The position numbers and the translations under genes were made by a program. DNA of 64,000 nt from Toxonevra muliebris. Its lineage: Eukaryota; Arthropoda; Insecta; Diptera; Pallopteridae. Shown piece by piece: positions 26,282 to 37,840 of this stretch; within the stretch, counting starts at the first letter, position 1, and each line of letters opens with the position of its first letter. Under the pieces are notes generated by a model that was not told the origin of the DNA, made no database searches, and was given only the letters and a program-made list of their open reading frames with translations. The stretch is from contig OY829328.1 of the NCBI GenBank assembly GCA_963691655.1, forward strand, positions 33,995,890 to 34,059,889, in the 5' to 3' direction.

Positions 26282-27215
26282 CCCTACGGGAAATTTGGAT
26301 TAAATTGTTTCCAAGTGATATGTCCCGTGACTGGTTCAAAGTATCCGGTCACAGAACTGGTTCAAAGCCGATGCAGAGAGAAACAATTCGCTTGGATTTC
26401 TATACACATTTTTCTATATAAATTAAAAAAAAAACAAATACCATCGTCGATTTGTGGGATAAAAGTTGCAACCACTCGGCTTTTGCGAACGAAGTGGATG
26501 TTCATCTGAGCTACACACTGACTCGTTGGCGTTGTGGCAAAGTTCTCTTTTGTATTTTTATTCGTAAAACTTCTCATCATAACCACTCTGTGTAAGCGAA
26601 GACAATTTTTTTGTAATAACACAGAGTGGTTCGTTTTCGATATGTTCGCTATGTCACTCAGTTCTTTGTCTTTCAAATAGGTTTAAAATTTGTAGAAAAA
26701 AAAATGCTCATGTGGCTCAGTGGATAAGCGCGTTGCTGGATAATCTGCAGCCACCAGTTAGAGCATTGAAAACTTTCATCAAAATAAATTTTCATATTTC
26801 ATAAAAATAAAAATAAATAAGTATAAAATAATAAAAAAATTAAAATAAGTATTAATATATATAAATAAAGAATGTTTGTTTCTTTTTGCTTTTTTTAAGT
26901 GGTACTGAAACTGACGTTTTTGCACCGGTAGCATGACCGGCTCAAAGTTGTCTATTGGGGGCCAATTCATCCCTTCTAATAACAACTCCATGTTAACCCA
27001 GTAATGCCTAGCGGTGTCATATAGCAATTTGTCGCTAAGCCGTTCCTGAGCCAGATTCAAAAATAATTTTTTTCTCAAGTTACTTTCTTGACCTATCTAC
27101 TTTGGTTCCCGCTCATCCCTAATGGGTTAAGGTTACCGGTTCGATTCACATAAAAGAGTGCAACCTGGATCCGGTCACGTGATTGGTTCCAAAACCGGTT
27201 CCATTTCCCGTAGGG
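26282..27215. mobile_element. element with CCCTACGGGAAAT ends (934 bp)
   Basis: CCCTACGGGAAAT at 26282-26294 faces ATTTCCCGTAGGG at 27203-27215. TA lies directly outside each end. Further inverted pieces follow: TATCCGGTCAC at about 26340 faces GTGACCGGAT-type sequence at about 27170. The interior holds a 13-bp perfect hairpin at 26581-26631 and a tRNA-like segment. There is no transposase. The superfamily is unknown. It sits wholly inside the dpr13 intron. Confidence 0.6.
26703..26768 (+). repeat. tRNA-like segment, possible SINE head
   Basis: GCTCATGTGGCTCAGTGGATAA holds a good A-box (TGGCTCAGTGG) and a tRNA-like spacing GCGCGTTGCTGG, but no clear B-box or pairing acceptor stem. It is probably a tRNA-derived repeat remnant rather than a working tRNA. 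Confidence 0.35.
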
Positions 27216-27464
27216 TATATGCATAGATACACACATAAAAACACACAGATTTCTGCAAGCAAATTCAAAAATTCAAAACAGAATTCGACTACACCCAATT
27301 GAATGCACATCATTTCATTTTTGAATCAAATTTTCTTGTACTCTTTTAAATTTGGAATTTAAAATATTTTTTCTTTACTTGTTTGCCTTTGTTATTAATA
27401 AAAGCAAAAAAAAAAAAAATGTTTTCAATACTTTTTTTTATTTTCTGTTCGTTCTTCAAAACAG

Positions 27465-27573
27465 GATTGGACGCTGCAAATAAAATTTGTGCAACTACGT
27501 GATGCTGGTGTCTATGAGTGTCAAGTATCAACCCATCCGCCCACATCGATATTTTTACATTTGAATGTTGTCG
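27465..27573 (+). CDS. dpr13: dpr13-like exon B: end of Ig domain 1
   Basis: The exon follows an acceptor ending aaaacag and stops at the donor gtgagt. It gives 36 residues, DWTLQIKFVQLRDAGVYECQ through FLHLNVV, plus one base of a split codon (phase 1). It contains the DxGxYxC motif of the Ig F-strand; the cysteine would pair with the missing upstream Ig1 cysteine. 'WTLQIKFVQLRDAG' is typical of Dpr proteins. It joins exon A in frame across a 3.3-kb intron, and the split codon completes as Glu with exon C, giving VVEARAEI. No stop or frameshift is seen. Confidence 0.9.
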
Positions 27574-28579
27574 GTGAGTATCAGTTGTAGGGTGATCACA
27601 CAATCATATACTATAAGTTAATACACACAGATATACAAACACATACTCTTACTCATTTATATTATTGAAATATTTTCCGAATTCTTTGAGAGCCCTTAAA
27701 GTGAAGTGACCCGCAGAATAAACTAAAATGCAGTCCAAAAAATGGAAAATGCAGTCCAAAAAAATGAAAAAAATAAACACATTTTCAAATAAGTAGTATT
27801 AAAATGAAACGAAAATGCAAACGAAAAAACACATATTTTCAAATAGTTTGTGTTAGAATGACTTCAGTTTTATTATGGCAAATATTTAAATATTTCAAGT
27901 TTCAGAAATATTTAAATATTTGTCATGTATTATTCCCTCCTCATAAGCGATATTGATTATTATTGGTTTGAATGCACTGTAAGTATAAACATTATACCAG
28001 TGGTATCCCATAGCATCCTCGACATGTCCCTGTCTGCCCATCAACGTGAAGTTATTCATATAATCTTCTTCTTTGTATTTGTTTATTTTTCGTATTTTCA
28101 TGCATGAAAAATGATTTTCTCTTCTCATTTGATGTGGAAATGTTGTAGCAAATTTCAATTGATTTTCTTCCTGTATAAAAAATCTAATTTCAATGAATGC
28201 ATTACTCATATACATAAACATATGTATATCTGCACGTGTATCTATAAGATATATGTACTTTTAATGGAAATGGGATATTTCGTTAAAAAATATTATTTCT
28301 AGTTCAATGCAATACATTTATTTATGTTTACTGTAATGTTACATTTTTGTAGCGTGATTTGATTAGAAATTTTGATATTGCAATTTGTAATTTCTATTAT
28401 ATTGTAAGTAAACAAGAAAATAGAAAAAATTCAAAATAGTATAAATACCTCTGAATTGTATAAGGTTAAATAAATAAGAAGCGTTTTTTTCTACTTGGAA
28501 TGCAGAGTGGCTTCATTTGAGACCGTTTCAGTTCAGTCCCAAGGATTACAGCAAATGGTGAGGCTGAAATGGTGGCCAA
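27574..28579. other. dpr13 intron B-C, left part
   Basis: AT-rich intron with no coding signal. Confidence 0.6.
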
Positions 28580-29800
28580 AAACAATTATCGATTGTAATG
28601 GGAACTATGTAGGTAAACAAGAAAAATCAGACAAAACTAGGCTAGTTGAGGAGCAGGCTAATCGGAAGTTGACCGAATCGAAGCAGAACTAAACCAAGTC
28701 TAAACGAGAAAAATCAGATAGACAAAAATAGACGAGATTAGATCAGACAAGCTCAAATCAGTTATTTCAGATTTAACTTAATGGATCACACGATATCTAT
28801 CGATCAGAGCGCAAAGTGAGCCTGACGAGATGAGAGCATATGAAAAGATGAAATTAGTGAGTAGGTCTTCTTAAGACTAGATAAACCTTAGGAGGTCAAA
28901 CAGAACATATCAGGCATAACATTAAAAACAAAGCCATAACCAAAAAAAAATCAGACCACAGGAACTATAACTAGATCAAATGAAACAGGATGGGACTACG
29001 CCATGGCTGCAGAGATGAGAAATGATGAGCGACAATACTAATCAACACCAGTTGATGTCTACAAAACGGTACCCGCCAATACCAGACGAGACTAACTCAG
29101 ATAGAATGAAACTGAATGAAAATTTACAGTGCTAGACCAGACAAAGCTAAGCCTTATGAGGCCATAAAAGATCATATCGTCGTCGTTCTGGCAGAATTCA
29201 CTAAGTCCATTTTTTTAATTTCTGAGGTTAAGTTAGTTTATGCAGTGCATGGTGCGCTACGAGCACTGTCAGAACTTAAAAAGTTAACAGATAGATACAC
29301 ACATAAGTATACGTTTTAACTGCATCATAAAAAGAATCGAATTTATTATATCTTTCGAATTATAGAAGCAAATTAATATGGATCCAGCCAAAAAAATTAA
29401 TTTGGACTTAGTGATTTCTGCTTGAACGACGACGATATGAAACCAAATGAAATCAGGCGCGAAGTTCCCCTTGAAACCTGATAAAATCTTATAAAGTCAA
29501 CCGAATAAGTTAGTCAAATAAACAAATAACATGAGACAAGAAAAACGAAACCAACTGTAACCAGGTAAGACTAACCTTGACCAAATGAAACTAAATAAAA
29601 ATAGACTATGATTGCACTAGATCAGACGTGAAAAGTAATGAAATCAGAAAAAAAAAATATGACAACAGTTGAGAACAGACGAGGCAAACACATTTGAGAA
29701 GGTCAAACCAAACTAGAACAAATGAAAGTGTACGATACTGGGGTCTAGATCAGACGAGATGAAATAAAAAAAAGAGGCCAAACATTACTTAACCATGCTG
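28580..29800. repeat. degenerate minisatellite, GATCAGACGAGA-like
   Basis: Over about 1.2 kb, variants of AAATCAGACAAAAC, GATCAGACGAGA, ACCAGACGAGACTA and AACCAAATGAAAC recur irregularly. The period is about 10-14 bp and the copies are strongly diverged. The strand bias is to purines. Similar motifs recur at 48.2 kb. Confidence 0.6.
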
Positions 29801-30390
29801 GGCAAGATCCAACATTTCCTTGTCTAATCAGGCAATATCCGTTAAAACTATTACTAGGCTAGCTACTTGTTATCACTCAAGGTTTTACAAACTATTTTTC
29901 TAAATTTCCTATTACAATATAACTAACATGTAACTTTTTTCTTCACTGGTTTTGAGATATCACCTGATAGATTTTTATACCAATGGTTCATACAACGAAT
30001 TGATTTTTTATTTCCCAGAAATCACAAAATAATTGTTGCTCGAACACATCAAATCTAGATTATTTGCAGCTTAAATAAGATTATATATAATATTTAATTA
30101 TTTTATATGCTAAACATATAGATTCAAAAAAATTATCATACATTTGTAATGAAGTCTAATGAAGAGATAAAAATAACTATAGTTTAAGTATCATCTACAA
30201 TTAATATTTCCACGAATACAAACTTTTACTCGCTAAACTAGGTAAATTTATACATATATGAATATGAAAATTATGAAAGCGGTAGTAAAATCAAAAACAT
30301 AAATTCAAAAACAAATCAGTGAGGAAATATTTTTTTGGTTTTAGCTGCACACACTAACAGCTCAAAGGCAATTTGGGAGAAATGCACTAC

Positions 30391-30428
30391 AAAAAAAAAC
30401 CTCATATACACGGTGTATATGAGTTTTT
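30391..30428. repeat. near-perfect palindrome
   Basis: CTCATATACAC and GTGTATATGAG pair over 11 bp with a single-base loop. The stem is extended by an A-run on the left and a T-run on the right with one bulge. The rest of 29801-31300 is AT-rich intron with no coding signal. Confidence 0.6.
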
Positions 30429-31300
30429 TTTGCACCCACAAACAACACAAAACCGCAAAAATTTAGAAGAAAAAAAAAATAACGAAAAACCAAATATATT
30501 TATAAGTGTATTAAATGCGCATTTAAACAAAATTAATAAATTTCAAACGAAAAAAAAATATTACACCCCAAAGTTTTTGTATTTTGAGTTTTTTTGTTTT
30601 TCTCTTCTTGATTTGTTAAGCGTCAAATATATAATATATAAATTTTATAAAAAACATTTCAAAATAATTATTACAACATTAACGTGCTCTATAAATTTTC
30701 ATTTCAAAATGTCCACAAATATTTTTTCTAGTCCATTCATTATCCTTATACCATACTAAATTGTTACCGCTAAAAAGTATACTACACTAAATACTGTATA
30801 CATACATAGCAAACTCATAAAACGTCATCAAAATAAAACACAACGTCTGTCATTTACATTTGACATTTCACGACATTAATGATGTACATTTATTTTTCAA
30901 AATATTTCAATAAAAATTCATGCACATATATTTCTGTGTCTATTAATGCAAATGTTTATTATGCCAAACAACTATTGTTAGAATTTAATCTATTTTCTGG
31001 TTTTGATATTTTACCGAAAAATTAATGGCCTGCTGAAAATTAAATTTTAATATATTACAAATTTACATTTTTATATTATGCAATACATTTTCTACACATG
31101 CCCACGTGAATGTTGTAGTCACACACACTCCTCTATATAAACATACATACATACAAAGTATAAATTTATTCGTTGTCTACAAGTATGCATTGCGTTTTTG
31201 TGATGCTTTATAATGCATTTATTTTATTTATACTTTATCCTTATATTAACACAATCTTGTGACAAAAACCGAAAATACTTTTTTATCGATCCAATATTTC

Positions 31301-31990
31301 TAGTGATGGGCTTACACCCGGGTATTTACCAAGCCGAGGGTAAATACCGGTAAATACCCATTTTTTTTTATCTGTCGGGTATTTATTTGATATTTATGTG
31401 ATATGGAAAGAAGCTAACTAACTGCAAATTCCACTGGCATTTTTTTTTACTTTGTTCTCTTTATATAAATAATTAAATAAATATTTTATGTTATTTGAAA
31501 AGTATTGACAAAAATAAAAATATATATTTTATTATTCTCATCTTATTTGTTTTTCAATTTTTCAACGAAATAGTCCGCCAAGTTTCGTGCTTGTAAAAAC
31601 GTTTTCTTTGAATAATTTTATTTCGAAGAAGGTACACAATTATTTTGCAAATGAATAGTAATTAACTCAGCAATAATATTTTTTGTTGGCAGGCAAAAGT
31701 TATGGGGAGACCAAAAAAGGAGCATATTTGGAAACATTTTCAAAACAGAGCAGATACCAAGTCAGTTGCGTGCAAAATTTTGTAACAAGAACTACAAGCT
31801 AGCAAATGTGAACAAAATGGCAAGTCTTTTATTGAAGTGCGATAAGTGTCCAATACTTGTGAAACGACGATTGGAGAACATAAATGCAGGTGAACAACAA
31901 GTGACACAAAACTCGATGCAGCCAGACGATTTAACTCAATTCCGTATTTAGGGAGGGAGGGAGGTTTTGGGCCTCCCACCCGAAATGTGG
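31301..31990 (+). mobile_element. 5' part of a hAT-like element
   Basis: The left end TAGTGATGGGCTTACACCCG is followed by GGGTATTTACC and GGTAAATACCGGTAAATACC subterminal repeats, a layout common in hAT elements. A broken BED zinc-finger coding piece follows at 31702. No right terminus or catalytic domain was found downstream, so the copy is truncated. Confidence 0.55.
31702..31948 (+). pseudogene. BED-type zinc finger N-terminus of hAT transposase
   Basis: From the ATG at 31702 the frame reads MGRPKKEHIWKHF..RADTKSVACK. A one-base insertion inside the CxxC then shifts it to FCNKNYKLANVNKMASLLL, followed by KCDKCPILVKRRLENI. HIWKHF plus paired cysteines is the BED finger found at the N-terminus of hAT transposases and of some domesticated fly regulators. 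The frameshift and the missing remainder mark it as dead. The start at 31702 follows an acceptor-like ttggcag. Confidence 0.65.
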
Positions 31991-33000
31991 AAACTTTCTT
32001 CTATTTTTTGATATTAATTGCCAGTGGATGAAAAAAAGACAAAATAAAATCTATTGAACAGTTTTTAAATAGTTTTTACTTCCATCGGTTTCTTTCTAAA
32101 AAGTCAAATATAAAAAAATAAACTTGAAATCTTAGTTACACTATGCGACCAGATCCAATTTGTTTTCTCTGACATGTGGTTTCACTTTGGATAAAAAAAG
32201 AGAAGATGATACTGAGCAATTCTGCATTTATAGTTTTTCTAGGTCAGTAACTGTTTTTGATTTACAGTTTCGGGTTTAGGGCTCATTTGGAAGGGCATGA
32301 TTCAGCCTATAATTTCTGGATTTCAAAGTTTGTAGCACGCCAGTGTTCAGCTCTCCAATTTTTAAAAATGGCCAAAAATTATATTTTAGGGTTTTCCATC
32401 CCATTTTTTCTAAAACGTGGCGTGATGGTAAATTTTTGACCTAAGATTCGTGTTCAGTATAAAAAATTGATTCACAAACACTAGGAATCATTTTATTCGC
32501 AAAGCCTATGTAGGGCAGTAGTAGTTGATCAGCTCCAAAGTTCTAGGAAACAATCTTAAAATGTAATTAATTCTTTAACCCATTATTGTTCAGAGCACCC
32601 CGACTCGGATGACCTCTTTGAATGCAGTAACTGCACGAATTTCGGGAATATAAGCCAACCTCATTCGGATTCCTTATCATGGCCCGAGTTCCCACTGATA
32701 ATCATTTGAAAAAAATGAGCCTCTGACTATTTTTAGTATTTTTGGTAATTGTTTTGAGGTCGGGCTCATCATCAGTAATGGCAAGTCAATGTCAATTTTC
32801 TTCTTGATAATTCTAAAACAACTTTGAACCTATTTGCCAGCTGCTACCCATTTTACATACGAATTTATAAGATATTCTGTTCTCAAATATATCACATCAT
32901 CTGCTTGCTCTTACTGTTTTAATTCCCAAAAATCCTTTCTTGGTATCCAAAATGAAAAAAAGTTCCAAAAATAATTATTTTAAATCTTCTGGGTTAGACT
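31991..33000. other. dpr13 intron B-C, middle part
   Basis: No exon or named repeat was recognised here. Confidence 0.5.
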
Positions 33001-33690
33001 GGAAGTAAATCTCTAAGTTAGTCAGTCTGTTAATAAATCAATAAGTGGGTCAATTAAAGAGTGAGTTAATTAGTGAATAAACCAGTATGTGAGTAAATTA
33101 CATTATTTGTGTCAATCAGTGTGTGAGTTAATTCTTCCTATCATTTAGTGAGTTAACCAGTAAGACTCAGTGAATGAGTGCGTTGTGAATGAGCCAGTGA
33201 GTGCTAGAGATAGCCTAATGGGAAAGCCATTCAGTGAGTTAGTCAATCTATGTCTTCTTCAAACAGTGAATCAATTAGTGAATAGGTCACATTACTTAAG
33301 AGGCAATTAGTAAATGAGGCATACTGGCAATGAGTCAGTCTGGTAATGAGCTATTTTGTGAGTGGGTCAGTTAGTTAGTGCATAAGCCAATTAGTTTTCG
33401 AATCACTTTGTAAGTCATTCAGTGCTAGTTTCAGTCGCTGAACGAGTCAGTTAGTGAGCTATCAGCCAGAGAATAGGTCAGCGACCAAAACAGTCAGTAA
33501 CTGAGTCAGTCGCTAATCCACCAGTGTCAAAATAGTTTATTCGGAAACAACTTTAAGCATTTAGTGAGTAAGTCACATTATTGGTTTCAATCAGAGTGTG
33601 AGCCAATCAATAAATGAATCAGCCTGATAATGAGAGAGCGAGTCTGTCAGTAAATGTATCAGTGAAAAAGAAAGTCAGTGAGTGAGTCAG
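33001..33690. repeat. degenerate GTCAGT/GTGAGT repeat tract
   Basis: Variants of AGTCAGTTAGTGAGTGAGTC and AATGAGTCAGTC fill about 690 bp with no exact period. The tract resumes at 34511-34690. Between them lies a moderate-GC segment holding a tRNA-like sequence. Confidence 0.75.
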
Positions 33691-33713
33691 AGAGTAAGTT
33701 TTTTCTTGTACGT

Positions 33714-33890
33714 TGGCAGGTGGAAACCTTTATAAGCACCACAGAGCTCTTATTCTTATCCGATTATGCCGGATTCCTGCCGGCTAGATTAGGTTAGGTT
33801 AGATTGGCTGTCGAGAGACTCACTTAGGCCTGAACGGCTCATTGTGATACCACATAGTTGGACCTATAGTTTAACGCCGGTTCTGAACGG
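33714..33890. repeat. interspersed repeat fragment with TTAGGTTAGGTTAG
   Basis: This holds GATTAGGTTAGGTTAGATTG, then GCTCATTGTGATACCACATA and GTTGGACC. The second part is shared with about 4745-4778. It is a dispersed repeat, probably from a LINE or SINE 3' part. Confidence 0.5.
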
Positions 33891-34023
33891 CAGTGTTGTA
33901 ATTTTTTATCAGTTTGGTGGTTTTGCCATTACCAACCGTAATGTGTACTTGTACATTTTCTTATAATTTTCATACACTTCATATTGATAGTGAATATAAG
34001 AAGGTTTTGAAAATTAGCAACCA

Positions 34024-34094
34024 GACGAAGACGGGAATCGAACCCGAACCAACTGAAAGCCTAGTGCACTACCCACTAGACTACCGATGTCGTC
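34024..34094 (-). tRNA. tRNA-like sequence, probable pseudogene or SINE head
   Basis: The minus strand has an A-box-like TAGTCTAGTGG and a perfect T-arm, CGGG-TTCGATT-CCCG, with the right overall length (71 nt). The outer five acceptor pairs (GACGA/TCGTC) can form, but the inner acceptor and the anticodon stem do not pair well, and no anticodon can be assigned. The best reading is a tRNA-derived repeat or tRNA pseudogene. Confidence 0.45.
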
Positions 34095-34510
34095 TTCCTG
34101 CCAACTAAAAACACCTACGTCTTCTTCCAGTCTCTCCATGGAACCACCTCTAGGTATAACATCGCGTGGCTGGATCACCGATAAACTGTTCATCGTTAAT
34201 TACGAAATTATTCGTTGTCTCTTCTTAGCCGTTCAAGACACCGCAAATCCAATAACCCCGAAGCGGTTACACTGCTAATGGTGCTCCACACTTTTGTTGC
34301 CGCCAGCATAGATTTGGCGTAATTGTTTTGCCGAGTATGTTTCATCAAATATTTACGTTCTTCACAAATTTGACGTGTTCAGCATTCTAGAGAATATCAA
34401 TGCATCATGTAAAGAATGGTGTAATAACCCAATCCCGATTGGTTGTTTTGGTTTCATTACCGATACGTTCGACTTCTTCAGTATGTTTCCCAACAATAAT
34501 GACCGCAATC

Positions 34511-34690
34511 ACTGAGTGAGTGAGTGAGTTAGTCAATGAGTGAATCTATCAATGGGAACGTCATTGGTAGTCAGTTAGTGCCAGCCAATGAATAAGTTAG
34601 TTGAAGAATGCTAAAGGAAGTCAGACAGTGGTTGGTTTAATCAATCAATTATCGAGTCATCCAATCAATCAGTGATTGAATCAGCTTGTG
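34511..34690. repeat. GTCAGT/GTGAGT repeat tract, second block
   Basis: The motifs are the same as at 33001-33690 (GAGTGAGTGAGTTAGTCAAT, then CATTGGTAGTCAGTTAGTGC). The block was probably once continuous with the first and split by an insertion. Confidence 0.65.
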
Positions 34691-34929
34691 AAAAAAATTA
34701 CGGTTGCCGCAGTTGAATAGCTAATTTGCACAGCTTCATGAACAATTTGAAGGTATTTTTTTTTTTTTGCATTGATTAAAAAGTCATTTAAAGTGTATTT
34801 CAACAATAGTTGCAGGGTTTGGTTTTTAAATAAAACTCACAAATTTAGTGAAAAAACCAAAATTAATTTTTCAGATAGTAGAGGCTTGGAAAATTATACG
34901 TGAAATAACATATCATGAAATGACTGCCA

Positions 34930-35550
34930 TGGTTCCTTTTGCACTGTAGCGCACTAACGTTGACTTTTAGTTCTCGAATCGCTTTAAGAATCGTTGGCAT
35001 AAACTTTACTTTTAACAAAAGCCCCAAAAAAATCCAAAGGCGTCAAATCGCATATATTAGTGGTCAATTGGTGTCGCCAAAAAGTGAAATTACACGAATT
35101 CTCTTAAAATATGTTTCGTTGTTTTATCCTAGTAACACGCATCCGTCGTTCATTTTGACAATCGAATCAGTGATTGAGGTATCAATTTGATACAATATAA
35201 TGCCACAATTCAAATAGAACAGAAACATATCTAAATACTTTTTTCTACCATTTTATTCAATAAAAAAAATTTTACATCATTTTTTTTCGTTATTATTTAA
35301 TTATTCATGTGAACTATCAAGCAATTTATTTTTGAAAAGTGTATCAATTTGATACCAACGAAGGATCCGTGTTAAAGTTAGATGACGTGTCGTGCAAATG
35401 AAGATCTTTGGTCAAAATTCCATTCACAGTAGCCATAGAAAGATGCAATTGCTGTGCACGGTGTCGAATTAATGCTCTTGGGCTCTCTGACCCGGTCAAC
35501 TCTTTCACTTAGCGTGTGATTCTGCGCGTATTTTACACACTGTGGTTGCA
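34930..35550 (-). pseudogene. decayed mariner/Tc1-like transposase
   Basis: Minus-strand frames at about 35390-35520 give RHRAQQLHLSMATVNGILTK then DLHLH, a helix-turn-helix and linker pattern. At about 34950-35110 they give GDTN.PLIYAI..LWIFLGL followed by KVKFMPTILKAIREL. The second part matches the 'WPPRSCDLTPLDFFLWG..K..VY...P' signature around the last catalytic Asp of IS630/mariner-type transposases. It is broken by stops, a large internal deletion and a nested 238-bp insertion at 35135. Confidence 0.6.
35135..35372. mobile_element. nested 238-bp TIR element inside transposase remnant
   Basis: ACACGCATCCGTCGTT at the left faces AACGAAGGATCCGTGT at the right (14 of 16 match). TA lies directly outside both ends. 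Just inside, both sides carry TATCAATTTGATAC. The interior is AT-rich and non-coding. It lies within the decayed transposase, so it is the younger insertion. Confidence 0.7.
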
Positions 35551-35820
35551 AAAATACGTAAATTTTCGTAATAAATTTGAATTATTTCGATTCGTTATTT
35601 CACCGTGCAACGCTTCATGGCAAATTTCCTATATTTATAGAGCACGCTTCTGACGTTTACATGATGGTAGCTGTCAAAGTTACTAAAGTTTCGAACCCTG
35701 TAACTCTTGTTGAAACATCCTTTACATGGATTAATTGGACGAAATCATTAAACGCAATAACAATACTGTCGATTTGCTTTTGTGCGGCATACAATGTCAT
35801 TACCAATTATTTCGTTTAAA

Positions 35821-37204
35821 TGCACTATATTATATTAGGTAGTAATACTAAAATTTTGTGAAATGCTGAACCAAGGCTAGCGTATTGGTATTTATTTTCC
35901 ACTATTTAAGTGTCATAAGGCGGAGATAAACATTTTTTTAAAAACACTTTCTTTTTTGTAGCCTATGTTAACAATATAAATTAATAAAGCTAAAGTTTCC
36001 TCAAATATGCTATAGTTTAAACACATTTACTTGGAATGGCAAATGGAATAACTCAATGAAAAACTAACTGGATGTTCAACACTTGAATATTGAATATTTG
36101 TTGATTCAATTCTGAATATTACATTAAAACGTCAGTATAAGCTGTCAAATTTTTTGTTGAGTATTTTTTGTTTATTATAAACATAAAATATTTAAGCTCA
36201 TTAAAAATGCACGTGCATATGAACAATTCATGAATGCAATTTTCAATTCTCAGAAGTACTTTCACTCTGCATATGAAATTTTTTATTGTTTGGAATTAAT
36301 ATTATTATTGTTGAAATAATTTTCATACATACTACAATACACAATACACTCGAATGTGTTCTGGTTGTAAATGCATGAAGGTTGAAATCTAATTGTTTTA
36401 CATAAACACTTACTGCGAATAACAAAGAGCGATTAAAACTGAAAACCAAAAACATAATTAAAGAGCAATTTAAATTCGTATTCACTCAAATTTAAGTAAA
36501 TGTTAAAATAATTATAATAATTGCAGACAAAAACAATGTATTTAACATAATAATTCTAATGCACTAGAGTATTTTATACAACCACTACATAATGCAAGTA
36601 AATAAATAAATGTGAAAAACATTAGTAACGAAATGTTAGTGCTACATATATGGAAATACAAATTTTAATTTCAAAATAAATAAATCTGACATTCTAAAAC
36701 GTATAAATAAAAATATTTGAAAAATGTGTGCTTTTTCACTTCTCCTCGTAAATTTTCTAATAAACCAATTTCACTTCATTTGGCAACAAAATTTTACCGC
36801 AGCAATGTGTTGCTGGTATAGCAACATGAATCCTAAAACAGTTTGCAACAAATAACACTACTACTATATAATACTAAGCAAACAATAACAACAACACCAA
36901 GAAATAATAACAATAATAATAACAAATCGCTAATTTTTGCAAAAATTCCTTTTTGGCTTTTTCATTTCATTTTTATGGTGTTGACCTGCTGCTATTGTTG
37001 CTGCTGCTGCCGTTTATTCTGTTGCAACACTACGTGCTTATGTCCTGTGTTGTACGTGTGCTCACCATCATAAATATCTACAATAACAACAACGATGATG
37101 GTGATATCAACAATATATATGCTCACCACATACATACACCCACCCACCAACATACACACACACATACACATACGTACACCTCGTCGCCAATTACATTCGG
37201 TTAG
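35821..37204. other. dpr13 intron B-C, right part
   Basis: AT-rich intron. AAC/AAT microsatellites lie at 36870-36930, TGCTGCTGC near 37000, and ACACAC at 37130-37175, directly before exon C. Confidence 0.6.
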
Positions 37205-37381
37205 AAGCACGCGCCGAAATTTCGGGACCACCAATTCGATATTTAACACCAGGATCAACTTTACGTCTGCAATGTCGCGTTGTGCAAAATACCGAAGCTT
37301 CAGAATTTATATTTTGGTATCATGACAACCGTATGATAAATTACGACATCGATCGTGGTATTAACGTATCAACTGAACCAG
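37205..37381 (+). CDS. dpr13: dpr13-like exon C: first part of Ig domain 2
   Basis: After the acceptor ending cggttag, the exon completes the split Glu codon and encodes 58 residues (ARAEISGPPIRYLTPGSTLR onward, ending GINVSTEP). It then leaves one base before the donor gtgagt. The Ig2 B-strand cysteine is in 'LQCRV' and the core tryptophan in 'FIFWYHD'. 'NVS' near the end is a possible N-glycosylation sequon. 'RMINYDIDRG' resembles the C'-region of Ig2 in Dpr12/Dpr13-type proteins. The intron before it is about 9.6 kb and is full of repeats. The exon is compositionally clean compared with the flanking CA/AAC microsatellites. Confidence 0.9.
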
Positions 37382-37840
37382 GTGAGTGTTCGTATAAATT
37401 TTTCTTTCATATACCTATATACATACATACGTTCACACCCACATATATTCTTGTGTTTTTGTACTCGTACCATTACTATTGAGCAGCCAATTGGCGATGA
37501 TGTATGACCAAGTTTTTCTGAGTACACTTAAGCTTTATTGTGTACAGAAGGTACGGCTATTGAAGTGTGGCCTTTTAACATCAAATACCACAGTACAAGG
37601 ACAATGCAACACTCAAGTTGTGTAGTTTTTATTAAATTTCAAAATAAAAGTCTAGATAATTCGAGGCTCATATGTAATCACTTTGATTTTAGGACCTGCA
37701 AAAGAAGGAATTAATATACAGAAAATAGTACAATGGGGTGCGGTTGTGATAGCTACCTTCTTTTTCATGCTAACCTAACATACCCTAAGCTGAAAGACGG
37801 AAAGATTTGGTTTGATGTAATATATATATATTCGCACATA

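Noticed and set aside
33001..33690. CRISPR-like repeat array
   Set aside because: Motifs are irregular with no constant spacer length; a degenerate simple repeat in a fly intron.
33784..33800. Interstitial telomere TTAGG repeat
   Set aside because: Only two to three units inside a dispersed repeat; not telomeric.
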